Shown here piece by piece: positions 26,551-35,037 of a stretch of 64,000 bases of DNA. The position numbers and the translations under genes were made by a program. Every line of letters starts with the position of its first letter. Within the stretch, counting starts at the first letter, position 1. The stretch is taken from the NCBI RefSeq assembly GCF_900119365.1, contig NZ_FPJO01000025.1:38557-102556 (forward strand), given 5' to 3'. Under the pieces are notes generated by a model. The model was not told the DNA's origin and did no database searches. It saw only the letters and a program-made list of their open reading frames with translations. This DNA comes from Streptomyces atratus (GTDB lineage Bacteria > Actinomycetota > Actinomycetes > Streptomycetales > Streptomycetaceae).

Positions 26551-27635
26551 TGAACACCGAGCCACCGGTCCTTTCCGAGCCGCCTGTTCCCTCCGGGCCG
26601 CCCGTGTTCTCCGTACGCGAGCTGTGGAAGGTCTTCGGCCCGAAGTCCGACCGCGTGCCGGCGGATCCGGACCTCGCCGCACTCGGCCCGGCCGCCCTGC
26701 GTGAACGCACCGGCTGCACCGCCGCCGTGCGCGATGTGTCGTTCGACGTCCGCAAGGGCGAGGTCTTCGTTGTCATGGGCCTGTCCGGCTCCGGCAAGTC
26801 GACGCTGGTGCGCTGCCTGACCCGGCTGATCGAGCCGACCGCCGGCTCGATCGCCATCGACGGCGAGGACGTGCTGTCGATGGACGCGTCCCGGCTGCGC
26901 CGACTGCGCCGCCACCGCGCCGCGATGGTCTTCCAGCACTTCGGGCTGCTGCCGCACCGGTCGGTCCTGGACAACGTCGCGTACGGGCTGGAGATCCAGG
27001 GAGTCGCGCGCGTCGAACGGCGGCAACGGGCAGCGGAGTTCGTGAGCAAGGTCGGCCTCGAAGGCATGGAACACCGCCGCCCCGCCCAGCTCTCCGGCGG
27101 CCAGCAACAACGGGTCGGGCTGGCCCGAGCCCTGGCCGTGGACCCCGAAGTGCTGCTGTTCGACGAGCCGTTCAGCGCACTGGACCCACTGATCAGGCGC
27201 GACATGCAGGAGGAGATCGTACGGCTGCACGGAGAGGAGGGCCGCACGATGGTCTTCATCACGCACGACCTCGGCGAGGCGCTGAAACTCGGCGACCGGA
27301 TCGCGCTGATGCGGGACGGCCGGATCGTGCAGCTCGGCACACCCGAGGAGATCGTGGGCGCCCCCGCGGACGACTACGTACGCGACTTCGTCCGCGACGT
27401 GCCGCGCGAACAGGTCATGACCGTGCGGTCGGCGATGCGCCCGGCCGGCCCCGCCGAGACGGACAACGGCCCGGAGCTGGCCCCCGACGCGACGGTCCAC
27501 GAGGCCATCGAGGCCGTCGTCCGCAGCGGCGGGACCGCCCGTGTCGTCGAGGACGGCCGCTGCCTGGGCGTGGTCGGCCACGCGGACCTGCTCGGCGTGG
27601 TCGCGGGGCTCGCCCCGAAGAAGGAGGCGGCCTGA
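26550..27635 (+). CDS. Glycine betaine/proline-type ABC transporter ATP-binding protein
   Basis: This 361-residue ATPase of the ProV/OpuA class has Walker A GLSGSGKST, Q-loop VFQHFGLLPHRSVLDNVAYGLE, signature LSGGQQQRVGLARAL, Walker B VLLFDEPFSALDPLIR and H-loop ITHD. A C-terminal part (about residues 285-350) looks like a single degenerate CBS-type regulatory domain (PDATVHEAIEAVVRSGGTARVVEDGRCLGVVGHADLLGVV). An unusual insertion of about 25 residues (FGPKSDRVPADPDLAALGPAALRERTG) after the first strand is also seen in ProV-like proteins. The ATG overlaps the upstream stop. Confidence 0.92.
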   Translation: MNTEPPVLSEPPVPSGPPVFSVRELWKVFGPKSDRVPADPDLAALGPAALRERTGCTAAVRDVSFDVRKGEVFVVMGLSGSGKSTLVRCLTRLIEPTAGSIAIDGEDVLSMDASRLRRLRRHRAAMVFQHFGLLPHRSVLDNVAYGLEIQGVARVERRQRAAEFVSKVGLEGMEHRRPAQLSGGQQQRVGLARALAVDPEVLLFDEPFSALDPLIRRDMQEEIVRLHGEEGRTMVFITHDLGEALKLGDRIALMRDGRIVQLGTPEEIVGAPADDYVRDFVRDVPREQVMTVRSAMRPAGPAETDNGPELAPDATVHEAIEAVVRSGGTARVVEDGRCLGVVGHADLLGVVAGLAPKKEAA

Positions 27636-27733
27636 TGTCCGCGCACACCACCTGGGGCCCGCCGGGCCCGCGCCCCGCGCGGACGAGCGTGCTTGCCCGT
27701 ACGGCGGACACGACGGGGAGGCGGACCCGATGA
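27635..27733 (+). CDS. 32-residue ORF coupled at both ends in the betaine transporter operon
   Basis: The ATG shares its A with the TGA of the ATPase (TGATG), and its own TGA overlaps the permease ATG (ATGA). The encoded peptide is basic and proline/threonine/arginine-rich (MSAHTTWGPPGPRPARTSV...). It has no signal or membrane segment. The purine-rich end of the ATPase gene (AAGAAGGAGG) gives a strong ribosome binding site for it. It is too short for family recognition. It may be a real micro-protein or simply a translational bridge that carries ribosomes to the permease start. Confidence 0.45.
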   Translation: MSAHTTWGPPGPRPARTSVLARTADTTGRRTR

Positions 27734-29673
27734 GCACCACCGCCACTCCTGCCGCCGGAGCCGGCGCGGCGCTGACCGGTGTCGTCGCCCGGCACCGCAG
27801 CGCACTCATCGGGGGCGCCGCCCTCGTCGCGCTCCTCCTCGGCGCCGTACTCCTGGGCGGCGGCAGTTGGCCCGCACGCCTCGCCGTCGACCTGTCCGGA
27901 CCGCTCGGCGACGCCAGTGACTGGATCATCGACAACCGGGACAGCCACCCGCTCTTCCTGTACTTCTTCGGCCACATCAGCAACGCCGTCGTGCTGTCCG
28001 TGCGTGCCGTCTATCTGGTGCTCCTCGCCGCCGGCTGGGCCGGGGTCACGGCCGCCGCCGGCCTCGTCGCCTGGCGCCTGGCGGGCCTCCGCCCGGCGCT
28101 CACCGCCGTCGCCGCGTTCGCCGTGTGCGGGCTGCTCGGCATGTGGGTCCCCACCATGCAGACCCTCGCGTTGATGGTCGTCGCCGTCGCCGCGTCCGTG
28201 CTGCTCGGAGCAGTGCTCGGGCTCGCCGCGGGACTCTTCGACCGTGTGCACCGGGCACTGCGACCGGTGCTCGACACCATGCAGGTGCTGCCCGCGTTCG
28301 CGTATCTGCTCCCGGTCGTGCTGGTCTTCGGCATCGGCGTGCCGGCCGCGGTCCTCGCCACCGTCGTCTACGCGGCCCCGCCCATGGCCCGGCTGACCGC
28401 GCTCGGCCTGCGCGGCGCGGACGCCGGGGTGATGGAGGCCGCCGCCTCGCTCGGCGCGACCGGCCGGCAGCGGCTGCTGACCGCCCGGCTCCCGCTGGCA
28501 CGCAAGGAACTGCTGCTCGGCGTCAACCAGTCGATCATGATGGCGCTCTCGATGGCCGTGATCGCGTCCGTGATCGGCGCGGGCGGTCTCGGCGACCGGG
28601 TGTACCAGGCCCTCGCCTCCGTCGATGTGGGCGCGGCGCTCGCCGCCGGTGTGCCGGTCGTCCTGCTCGCCGTCGTGCTCGACCGTGTCACCGGCGCGGC
28701 GGGGGAGCGGATCGGTGCCGCGCCCGCCCGGGGGACCGGCCTGGGCTGGGCCGTCGCCGCGGCCGGTACGGTCGCCGTCGCGCTCGTCGGCCGTTTCACC
28801 GGCCGGCTGTCGTGGCCGGACGACTGGACGGTGGACATCGCGGGTTCGGTCAACCGCGCCGTCGACTGGATGACCGCGCATCTGTACTCAGGGATCCCCG
28901 TGATCGGCGGCACCGCCGACTGGGCCGCCCGCTTCACCCATGGGGTCCTCGACCCGGTGCGCGACGGCCTGCAGTGGCTGCCGTGGTGGGCCGTACTGCT
29001 CCTGGTGGGGGTCGTCGCCCAGCTCATCGGCACCTGGCGCACCGCGCTGACCGCCGTGCTCGCGATGACCGCGATCGGGGTGCTCGGGGTGTGGGAACCG
29101 GCGCTGGACACCCTCTCGCAGGTGCTGGCCGCGGTCGCCGTCACACTCCTCGCCGGTGTCGCCACCGGTGTCGCCGCGGCCCGCAGCCCCCGCCTGGAGC
29201 GGCTGTTGCGGCCCGTGCTCGATGTCTTCCAGACGATGCCGCAGTTCGTGTACCTCATCCCGGTGGTCGCGCTGTTCGGCGTCGGCCGGGCACCCGCCAC
29301 CGCCGCGGCCGTGGTGTACGCACTGCCCGCCGTCGTCCGCATCACCACACAGGGCATGCGCGCCGTGGACCCGGTCGCGATGGAGTCGTCCCGCTCGCTC
29401 GGAGCGACGGGCTGGCAGCAGCTGCGCCAGGTCCAACTCCCCCTCGCCCGGCCAGCGTTGCTGCTGGCCGTCAATCAGGGCGTGGTCCTCGTCCTCGCCG
29501 TCGTCATCATCGGCGGCCTGGTCGGTGGCGGTGCGCTCGGCTACGAGGTGGTGTTCGGGCTGGCCCAGGGCGACCTGGCGGCCGGTCTCGTCGCGGGCGC
29601 GGCCATCGTGTGCCTCGGGCTGATGCTGGACCGGGTCACACAGCCTGCCGGGAAGGAGAGCCGGAATGCGTAG
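27730..29673 (+). CDS. Glycine betaine ABC transporter permease, two fused permease domains
   Basis: This 647-residue membrane protein contains two ProW-like permease domains in tandem. Domain 1 (about residues 95-330) has the EAA loop VMEAAASLGATGRQRLLTARLPLARKELLLGVNQSIMMALSM. Domain 2 (about residues 420-640) has AMESSRSLGATGWQQLRQVQLPLARPALLLAVNQGVVLVLAV. Each half has its own spans, and the near-identical loop logic shows an internal duplication. ProW normally works as a homodimer, so this fusion should supply both halves. GAGGCGG precedes the ATG at 27730. Confidence 0.92.
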   Translation: MSTTATPAAGAGAALTGVVARHRSALIGGAALVALLLGAVLLGGGSWPARLAVDLSGPLGDASDWIIDNRDSHPLFLYFFGHISNAVVLSVRAVYLVLLAAGWAGVTAAAGLVAWRLAGLRPALTAVAAFAVCGLLGMWVPTMQTLALMVVAVAASVLLGAVLGLAAGLFDRVHRALRPVLDTMQVLPAFAYLLPVVLVFGIGVPAAVLATVVYAAPPMARLTALGLRGADAGVMEAAASLGATGRQRLLTARLPLARKELLLGVNQSIMMALSMAVIASVIGAGGLGDRVYQALASVDVGAALAAGVPVVLLAVVLDRVTGAAGERIGAAPARGTGLGWAVAAAGTVAVALVGRFTGRLSWPDDWTVDIAGSVNRAVDWMTAHLYSGIPVIGGTADWAARFTHGVLDPVRDGLQWLPWWAVLLLVGVVAQLIGTWRTALTAVLAMTAIGVLGVWEPALDTLSQVLAAVAVTLLAGVATGVAAARSPRLERLLRPVLDVFQTMPQFVYLIPVVALFGVGRAPATAAAVVYALPAVVRITTQGMRAVDPVAMESSRSLGATGWQQLRQVQLPLARPALLLAVNQGVVLVLAVVIIGGLVGGGALGYEVVFGLAQGDLAAGLVAGAAIVCLGLMLDRVTQPAGKESRNA

Positions 29674-30622
29674 ACGCACCATCGCCGCCGCCACCGCTTT
29701 CGGGCTGCTGGCCCTGACGGGCTGCGGCGCGGCGGACATGACCAGGCAGTCGTCCCCGTACGCCGACGCGCACGGCACCAGGACCGTGACCCTCTCCGTC
29801 CAGTCGTGGGTGGGCGCGCAGGCCAACACGGCCGTCGCCGGATACCTGCTCAAGCACGAGTTGGGATACCGCGTCGACACCGTCCAGATCGACGAGGTCC
29901 CGGCCTGGGACGCGCTGAGCCAGGGCCGCGTCGACGCGATCCTGGAGGACTGGGGCCACCCGGAGCAGGAGCAGCGGTACGTCGCGGACAAGAAGACCAT
30001 CGCGCCGGGCGGCGAACTCGGAGTGACCGGCCACATCGGCTGGTTCGTACCGAAGTACTTCGCCGACGCCAACCCGGACGTGACGGACTGGAAGAACCTC
30101 GACAAGTACGCCGGCCGGCTCCGCACCGCGGAGAGCGGCGGCAAGGGCCAGCTCCTGGACGGCTCGCCCTCGTACGTCACCCACGACAAGGCGCTGGTGA
30201 GGAATCTGGACCTGGACTACCAGGTGGTGTTCTCCGGCTCCGAGGCGGCGCAGATCACGCAGATCAAGCAGTTCGCCAAGGAGAAGAAGCCGTTCCTCAC
30301 CTACTGGTACAAGCCGCAGTGGCTGTTCGAGCAGGTCCCGATGACGGAGGTGGAGCTGCCCGCGTACAAGGAGGGCTGCGACGCCGACCCGGAGAAGGTG
30401 GCGTGCGCGTACCCGCACACTCCGCTGCGGAAGTTCCTCAATGCCCGGTTCGCGGACGGGGGCGGCAGTGCCGCCGAGTTCCTGAAGAAGTTCCGCTGGA
30501 CGACACAGGCACAGAACGAGGTGGCGCTGCTGATCGCGGACCGGAAACTGTCGCCCGAGGAAGCGGCGGAACGGTGGGTGAGGAAGAACGAGTCCGTCTG
30601 GCGGGCGTGGCTGCCGGACTGA
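29666..30622 (+). CDS. Glycine betaine/proline ABC transporter substrate-binding lipoprotein
   Basis: This 318-residue OpuAC-type binding protein has a lipoprotein signal with lipobox LTGC at about residues 17-20. The mature sequence has TLSVQSWVGAQANTAVAGYLL, EDWGHPEQ and HIGWFVPKYF, rich in the Trp/Tyr used for the quaternary-ammonium cage, and FLTYWYKPQWLFEQ. It captures betaine or choline for the upstream ATPase and permease. The ATG lies 8 nt inside the permease end. A strong terminator follows, closing the operon. Confidence 0.93.
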   Translation: MRRRTIAAATAFGLLALTGCGAADMTRQSSPYADAHGTRTVTLSVQSWVGAQANTAVAGYLLKHELGYRVDTVQIDEVPAWDALSQGRVDAILEDWGHPEQEQRYVADKKTIAPGGELGVTGHIGWFVPKYFADANPDVTDWKNLDKYAGRLRTAESGGKGQLLDGSPSYVTHDKALVRNLDLDYQVVFSGSEAAQITQIKQFAKEKKPFLTYWYKPQWLFEQVPMTEVELPAYKEGCDADPEKVACAYPHTPLRKFLNARFADGGGSAAEFLKKFRWTTQAQNEVALLIADRKLSPEEAAERWVRKNESVWRAWLPD

Positions 30623-30641
30623 GCACCGGGTTCGGGCACCC

Positions 30642-30680
30642 GGGCGGATGCCGGGCCGGTCGTCGGCCCGGCATCCGCCC
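30642..30680 (+). terminator. Terminator of the choline/betaine operon
   Basis: A perfect 16-bp stem (GGGCGGATGCCGGGCC and its complement) with a 7-nt loop lies 20 bp after the binding-protein stop and before a convergent gene. It may serve both strands. Confidence 0.8.
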
Positions 30681-30708
30681 AACGGTGCGTCAGGCCCCGA
30701 TGCCCGGA

Positions 30709-31035
30709 TCAGGCGCTGGTGTGCAGCGGAACCGTCAGCTGCTTCAGCCAGGTGCCAGTGGTGAAGTCACGGGCCTCGATGACGACGGAGTGGGGACCGA
30801 CCTCGACCTGGAGCCCCTGGTCGAAGGCACCGCCGAGGGAGACCTCGCCGCCCTTGCCGTCGTCCATCCAGCGCACCTGGGCGGCCGAGGTGTTCACCAC
30901 GGTGAACCCTTCGAGGTTGCCGGTGCCCGGGACGACCCGGCGCACCACCCGGTCGGACAGGTTGAGGTCCCAGTGGGTGTGGCCGGAGAAACTGTCCGGC
31001 CCGGCGATGGTCAGCCCTTGACGGGCCTCAGTCAA
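30709..31035 (-). CDS. Small protein downstream of the S8-like C-terminal protein
   Basis: This 108-residue protein starting at TTG (MTEARQGLTIAGPD...) has GGGGATC just before the start. It looks like a beta-sandwich (HWDLNLSDRVVRRVVPGTGNLEGFTVVNTSAAQVRWMDDGKGGEV... then HSVVIEARDFTTGTWLKQLTVPL). No signal peptide is visible. It lies 18 bp after the stop of the next (upstream) gene on the same strand, so the two are probably co-transcribed. I do not recognise a family. Confidence 0.65.
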   Translation of the reverse strand: MTEARQGLTIAGPDSFSGHTHWDLNLSDRVVRRVVPGTGNLEGFTVVNTSAAQVRWMDDGKGGEVSLGGAFDQGLQVEVGPHSVVIEARDFTTGTWLKQLTVPLHTSA

Positions 31036-31053
31036 GATCCCCGGGTGGTGGAA

Positions 31054-32619
31054 TCACTCCGTGCGGTACGCGTCGACGACGGTCTGGGTGAGGGTGCGCC
31101 CGCCGGTGTCGGTCAGTTCCGCGCGCAGCGAGACGCCGGTGCCCGTGCCCGGGTTGTGGATGGTGACGGCGTCGCGCTCGACCGGCACCCGGGTCCACGA
31201 GGAGCCGCCGTCCATGGAGACCGAGACGGCCAGCGAGCGGACGTTTCCGTTCGCGGCGGCCCCCTGCACGGCGACCGGGACACGGAGCGCCGTGCCCGCC
31301 GGGGCGGTGCCGGTGGGGCTGAGCGCGGGGGAGAACCGAACGGCACTCACCGGGACCGGTGCCGGACCGGCGGTCGTAGCCGAGGCGAAGGTCCACGACG
31401 TGGTCACACGGGTGGCGGTGCCGGGCGCACCGGTGCGCTTCACCGTGCTGGTGAGCCGGTACGTCGCCTGCCCCGGCGGCACGGTGAACTCGGCCCGCCC
31501 GGGCGCGTCGGCCTGCGTACCCACGAGCACGCCGTTGCGGTGCAGCGTGGTCGAGGCAGAGGCGTACGGCGGAGACGACGGCACATGGCCGCCGCCATCC
31601 ATGAGCAGCGGTACGTCGAGGGTCAGTTTGTCGCCGTCGCGCACGACGCCGGGGCGGTCGGTGAGGCCGGGGCCGAAGACGGCGTTGTCGAAGACGTGGG
31701 TGGTGGTGCTTCCGGCCCGCACGACGACGCCCTCGGCGGAGTAGCGGTTCGCCGCCGTGCCGGGCGCGCGGGGAGCCATGTAGGTGATGTCCCAGGCGCC
31801 GCGTTCAGGGGTCACGAGGTAGGTGGCGGTGCCGGGAGTGGCCAGGGCCTGGGAGACCCCGACGGTCAGTCCGGTACTCGGCTGCAGGCCGACGGAGCCG
31901 GTCCCCGCGGTGCCCGGCCGGGCCGCGCCGAGGACCTTCACGGTGGCGAGGTCCTTGGCAGAAGGGTGCCGGGTGAGCCCGGTGAGGGCGCGGGTGCCGG
32001 TGAAGACGTAGCCGAGCGCGTAGTCGGCGCTCGCGGACGTCCAGTACGCGTCGAACCACTGGCTCACCGAACCGGCCTCGGCGGCGGGGCCCAGGTGGGC
32101 GACGCGCAGATTCGCCGTGGAGGAGATCAGGTTGACGAGCCGTTCGGTGCCCTGGTGCCTGACCTCGACGACCATCGCGCTGTGCAGGAAGCGGGCCGAG
32201 GAGTCGAGCGGCCGTACGTCGACGGGGGCCGTGGTCCGCGCGTCGACGGTGACGGTGGTGTCGCGGTCCAGGTCCAGGCGCGGCTGCACGATCCAGTCCG
32301 TTCCGCCCGCACCGTCGCCGGAGGTCAGCGAACTGTTCAGCAGATAACGGCCCCTGGGCAGGCGCACGGTGACCGTGCCGGAGGCGTCGTACGGCTGGAC
32401 GGCCTCGTCGGCACCCGCACCGGAGATCCCCGTGACGGTGGTCTCGTACGACCCCGTCGGCCGGCCGGTGCGGTCGAGGTGCTTGATCGTGAGGGCGTAC
32501 GTCTGCGGCTCCGCGGCGAAAGCGGCGGTGTCCAGTGCGGGGGTCGCGCTGCCGACCACGGCCACGGCGAGAGCCATGGTCCGCAGCACGCTGCGGCGGG
32601 GCAGGGAAGAATTGTTCAT
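31054..32619 (-). CDS. Secreted protein resembling the C-terminal region of Streptomyces S8 proteases
   Basis: This 521-residue exported protein has a Tat-like signal (LPRRSVLRTMALAVAVVGSATPALDTAAFA). The mature part starts TYALTIKHLDRTGRPTGSYETTV and runs through beta-rich blocks: VTVRLPRGRYLLNSSL, VFDNAVFGPGL, LDVPLLMDGGGHVPSSPPYASASTTLHRNG, YRLTSTVKRTG..TRVTTSWTF, SVSMDGGSSWTRVPV and TLTQTVVDAYRTE. From memory these match the long region after the catalytic domain in large Streptomyces subtilases. No Asp/His/Ser subtilase motifs occur, so it cannot be a subtilisin by itself. It is divergent from the ECF sigma gene. Confidence 0.75.
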   Translation of the reverse strand: MNNSSLPRRSVLRTMALAVAVVGSATPALDTAAFAAEPQTYALTIKHLDRTGRPTGSYETTVTGISGAGADEAVQPYDASGTVTVRLPRGRYLLNSSLTSGDGAGGTDWIVQPRLDLDRDTTVTVDARTTAPVDVRPLDSSARFLHSAMVVEVRHQGTERLVNLISSTANLRVAHLGPAAEAGSVSQWFDAYWTSASADYALGYVFTGTRALTGLTRHPSAKDLATVKVLGAARPGTAGTGSVGLQPSTGLTVGVSQALATPGTATYLVTPERGAWDITYMAPRAPGTAANRYSAEGVVVRAGSTTTHVFDNAVFGPGLTDRPGVVRDGDKLTLDVPLLMDGGGHVPSSPPYASASTTLHRNGVLVGTQADAPGRAEFTVPPGQATYRLTSTVKRTGAPGTATRVTTSWTFASATTAGPAPVPVSAVRFSPALSPTGTAPAGTALRVPVAVQGAAANGNVRSLAVSVSMDGGSSWTRVPVERDAVTIHNPGTGTGVSLRAELTDTGGRTLTQTVVDAYRTE

Positions 32620-32735
32620 GACCTGCACTGCGCCGCCGGGGGACGGAGTTCCCGTGAGCCGCGTCACATCGGATGCGAGGTCACGGACCCGGGACAGCCC
32701 GTGTGGTGCACGTCACGGGAACCGGCGCAACGGAC

Positions 32736-33434
32736 GTGGCAGAGCAGAGTGTGGAATCACTCATGAGGAATCGCTTCCGCCGCGGGGACCGCGGCGCCTT
32801 GGGAGAGCTGTACGACGAGCACTCCCGGGTGCTGTACCGCTATGCCCTTCGCGTGACCGGCGACTGGGCGGAGGCCGAGGACGTCGTCTCGACGACCTTC
32901 CTGGAGGCCTGGCGCAGCCGGGAGAAGCTGAACCCCGAGGGGGACAGCCTGCGCCCCTGGCTGCTGGGCATCGCCACCAACATCATGCGCCGCAGCGCAC
33001 GCTCACGCCGGCTCCGGGACATCGCACTCGCCCGCGTCCCGGAACGCGGCTCCGTGCCGGACTTCGTCGACGACCTCGTCACACACCTCGCGGATTCCGA
33101 GCAACTGCGTGCGGCCCACACCGCACTCGCCCGGCTGCGCCGCCACGACCGGGAGGTCTTCACCCTCGTGGTGTGGGAAGGCCTGGAGTACGCGGCCGCC
33201 GCCGAGGCACTCGGCGTACCGGTCGGCACCGTCCGGTCACGCCTCTCCCGCGCCCGCACCCGACTGCGCGAACTCGCCGACGCCGAGGCCCGATCCACAC
33301 GCGCGCGTTCCCGGCGGTCCGCAGCCGGCCGCCCGGCCGCGGCGGCGGGCAGCGCACCCGGTGCCACCCCCGACAAGCCCGTACCGGGCCGCATCCCCGC
33401 GGCCCGCTCGCCCCGCCAGGAGAACCACGGATGA
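32736..33434 (+). CDS. ECF-type RNA polymerase sigma factor
   Basis: This sigma-70 family ECF factor of about 232 residues has region 2 (RRGDRGALGELYDEHSRVLYRYALRVTGDWAEAEDVVSTTFLEAWRSREKL, then LRPWLLGIATNIMRR). Region 4 is ALARLRRHDREVFTLVVWEGLEYAAAAEALGVPVGTVRSRLSRARTRLRE. A basic, low-complexity tail of about 50 residues follows. The start is uncertain: GTG at 32736, GTG at 32751, ATG at 32763 or further upstream are all in frame. I prefer one that leaves room for a promoter next to the divergent gene. Its stop overlaps the start of the membrane-anchored partner. Confidence 0.9.
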   Translation: MAEQSVESLMRNRFRRGDRGALGELYDEHSRVLYRYALRVTGDWAEAEDVVSTTFLEAWRSREKLNPEGDSLRPWLLGIATNIMRRSARSRRLRDIALARVPERGSVPDFVDDLVTHLADSEQLRAAHTALARLRRHDREVFTLVVWEGLEYAAAAEALGVPVGTVRSRLSRARTRLRELADAEARSTRARSRRSAAGRPAAAAGSAPGATPDKPVPGRIPAARSPRQENHG

Positions 33435-34510
33435 ACGCCACCCCGCGACACCCCACGGACCACGCCTCCGAGGAGAACGAGCGCCTCGCCCTCACCGGTC
33501 TGCTGCCCCCGCCGCCGGTCCCCGGCCTGACCCCCGACCGTGAACTGCTGCTGAAGCAGGCACTGCTGGCCGAGGCCGCCCGCACCGAACCGTCCGCCAG
33601 GCCCGCTCGCCGGGCCGCGCGCCCGCGCCGACGGCTGCTCCGGGTCCTGGCACCGGCCGTCGTCTGCACCCTGGCGGTCGGCGGCGTCGTGGTGGTGAAC
33701 CTCCCGGACACACCCCGGCGGGGCCCCGCCGGGGTCGTGGGCGGCGGCGCCCCCCGTACGACCGAAGCGACACGCCTCCTCGACCGCATCGCACTCGCCG
33801 CCGCCACCGAGCAGCGGACGGCGGTCCGCACCGACCAGTTCGTGTACATCGAGAGCAAGGTCGCCTACGCCGCGCAGAGCGCCGGGGGAGGCCCCGTGAC
33901 GATGCCTCCCGTGCACACACGGCAGGTGTGGCTCTCCGCCGACGGCAGCCGCCCCGGCCTGCTGCGCGAGGCGGACGAGCCCGGCACCCGGCTCGGCGCC
34001 GACGGACCGGTCGGCACCCTCGACGGCCCGGGGGCGACGCCCCGCCCCGGCACCCTGCACGCCTCCGGCCCGTCGGTCGGCAACCCCACCCACACCTACG
34101 TCGCATCGCTGCCCACCGACCCCGACGCCCTGCTGAAACTGATCCGGGACGAGACCCGGGGCCAGGGCCAGGACCCGGACCAGCGGGCGTTCACCGCGAT
34201 CGGTGACCTGCTGGCCGAGACCTGGGCGCCGCCGAAGGTCGGCGCCGCGCTCTACCGGGCCGCCGCGAAGATCCCCGGGGTCACGGTGATCCGCGCGGCC
34301 GACGACGCCACGGGACGCGAAGGCGTCGCCGTCGCCCGCACGGCACAGGGGCAGCAGACGCAGTGGGTCTTCGACCGGACCACGTACGCGTTCCTCGGTG
34401 AACGCACGGTCCTCGCCGAAGCCGGTGACGCAGGCCCGGCCGGAACCGTCGTCGGCACCTCCGCGGTCCTCACCAGGGCCGCCGTCGACCGCGCGGGCGA
34501 GGCACCCTAA
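33431..34510 (+). CDS. CU044_5270-type membrane-anchored protein (probable sigma-factor partner)
   Basis: This 359-residue protein has a cytoplasmic N-terminus (residues 1-70, with LALTGLLPPPPVPGLTPDRELLLKQALLAE), a single membrane helix (LLRVLAPAVVCTLAVGGVVVVNL) and a large outer domain. The layout (outer domain with LLDRIALAAATEQ, VYIESKVA, RQVWLSADGSRPGLLRE and the C-terminal GVTVIRAADDATGREGVAVA) is that of the CU044_5270 family, which regularly follows ECF genes of this kind. It may act as an anti-sigma or sensor. The ATG overlaps the sigma stop. Confidence 0.85.
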   Translation: MNATPRHPTDHASEENERLALTGLLPPPPVPGLTPDRELLLKQALLAEAARTEPSARPARRAARPRRRLLRVLAPAVVCTLAVGGVVVVNLPDTPRRGPAGVVGGGAPRTTEATRLLDRIALAAATEQRTAVRTDQFVYIESKVAYAAQSAGGGPVTMPPVHTRQVWLSADGSRPGLLREADEPGTRLGADGPVGTLDGPGATPRPGTLHASGPSVGNPTHTYVASLPTDPDALLKLIRDETRGQGQDPDQRAFTAIGDLLAETWAPPKVGAALYRAAAKIPGVTVIRAADDATGREGVAVARTAQGQQTQWVFDRTTYAFLGERTVLAEAGDAGPAGTVVGTSAVLTRAAVDRAGEAP

Positions 34511-34766
34511 CCGCCGGAGGCCATGACACGGTCGAGCGCCGCCCGGCCCGCGCGTCCCCAGGTCGGCCGGCCGCCGGGGAGGCCCTGTTCCCAGGCCTGT
34601 CCCCGCGCCCGCGCCCGAGGACACGGTGCGGCAGCTCGTCGAGCTCGCCATGGCCGGACAGGTGCCGCGCCTGCCCGCCGAGGGCCAGGGTCAGGGCCCC
34701 GAGGTCCGGCCGACTGACCGGTCCGGTCGGTCGGCCGGAAGGGATGGCGTACGGAATCCGGCCCTG
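34511..34766. other. Spacer without a supported gene
   Basis: I see no convincing gene. Plus-strand frames contain a plausible-looking short stretch (VRQLVELAMAGQVPRLPAEGQG around 34626-34690) that could be residue of a former gene, but it has no usable start or continuation. Confidence 0.4.
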
Positions 34767-34922
34767 TCAGGACTCCTCGTCCTCCGCGCGGCGCTCGCCC
34801 TCCGCCTGGGACGGCTGGGTGCGCATGGTGGCGGGGTGTCGCTCGTCGGCGGGATCCCGGTCCTCGTCCAGCCTCTCGCCCTCGGCCTGGGATGGAGTCG
34901 GGTACTCGATGTTCTCCCTCAT
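34767..34922 (-). CDS. Small acidic protein with a repeated PSQAEGER motif
   Basis: This is a 51-residue, very hydrophilic protein. The octamer PSQAEGER occurs twice (about residues 10-17 and 36-43), each followed by an acidic stretch (LDEDRDPADERHP and RAEDEES). GGAGG lies 6 nt before the ATG at 34922. It is probably intrinsically disordered. The clear ribosome binding site and internal repeat argue for a real gene. I do not know its function, and neither neighbour suggests one. Confidence 0.65.
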   Translation of the reverse strand: MRENIEYPTPSQAEGERLDEDRDPADERHPATMRTQPSQAEGERRAEDEES

Positions 34923-35037
34923 GGCAGCCTCCGCGATCGGAACGCGTGCCTTACACAACGAGCGTATCGCTTACGTCCGGTCGGTGGCCCGGGAGACGGC
35001 CGCAGCGAGGCGGCGGCGCATCGGAACCGCGTAGACG

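Noticed and set aside
29806..32766. A plus-strand open frame of 986 codons from the betaine binding protein into the S8-tail region
   Set aside because: It overlaps the correct frame of the binding protein and is antisense to the S8-tail gene. The composition is typical of a shadow frame.
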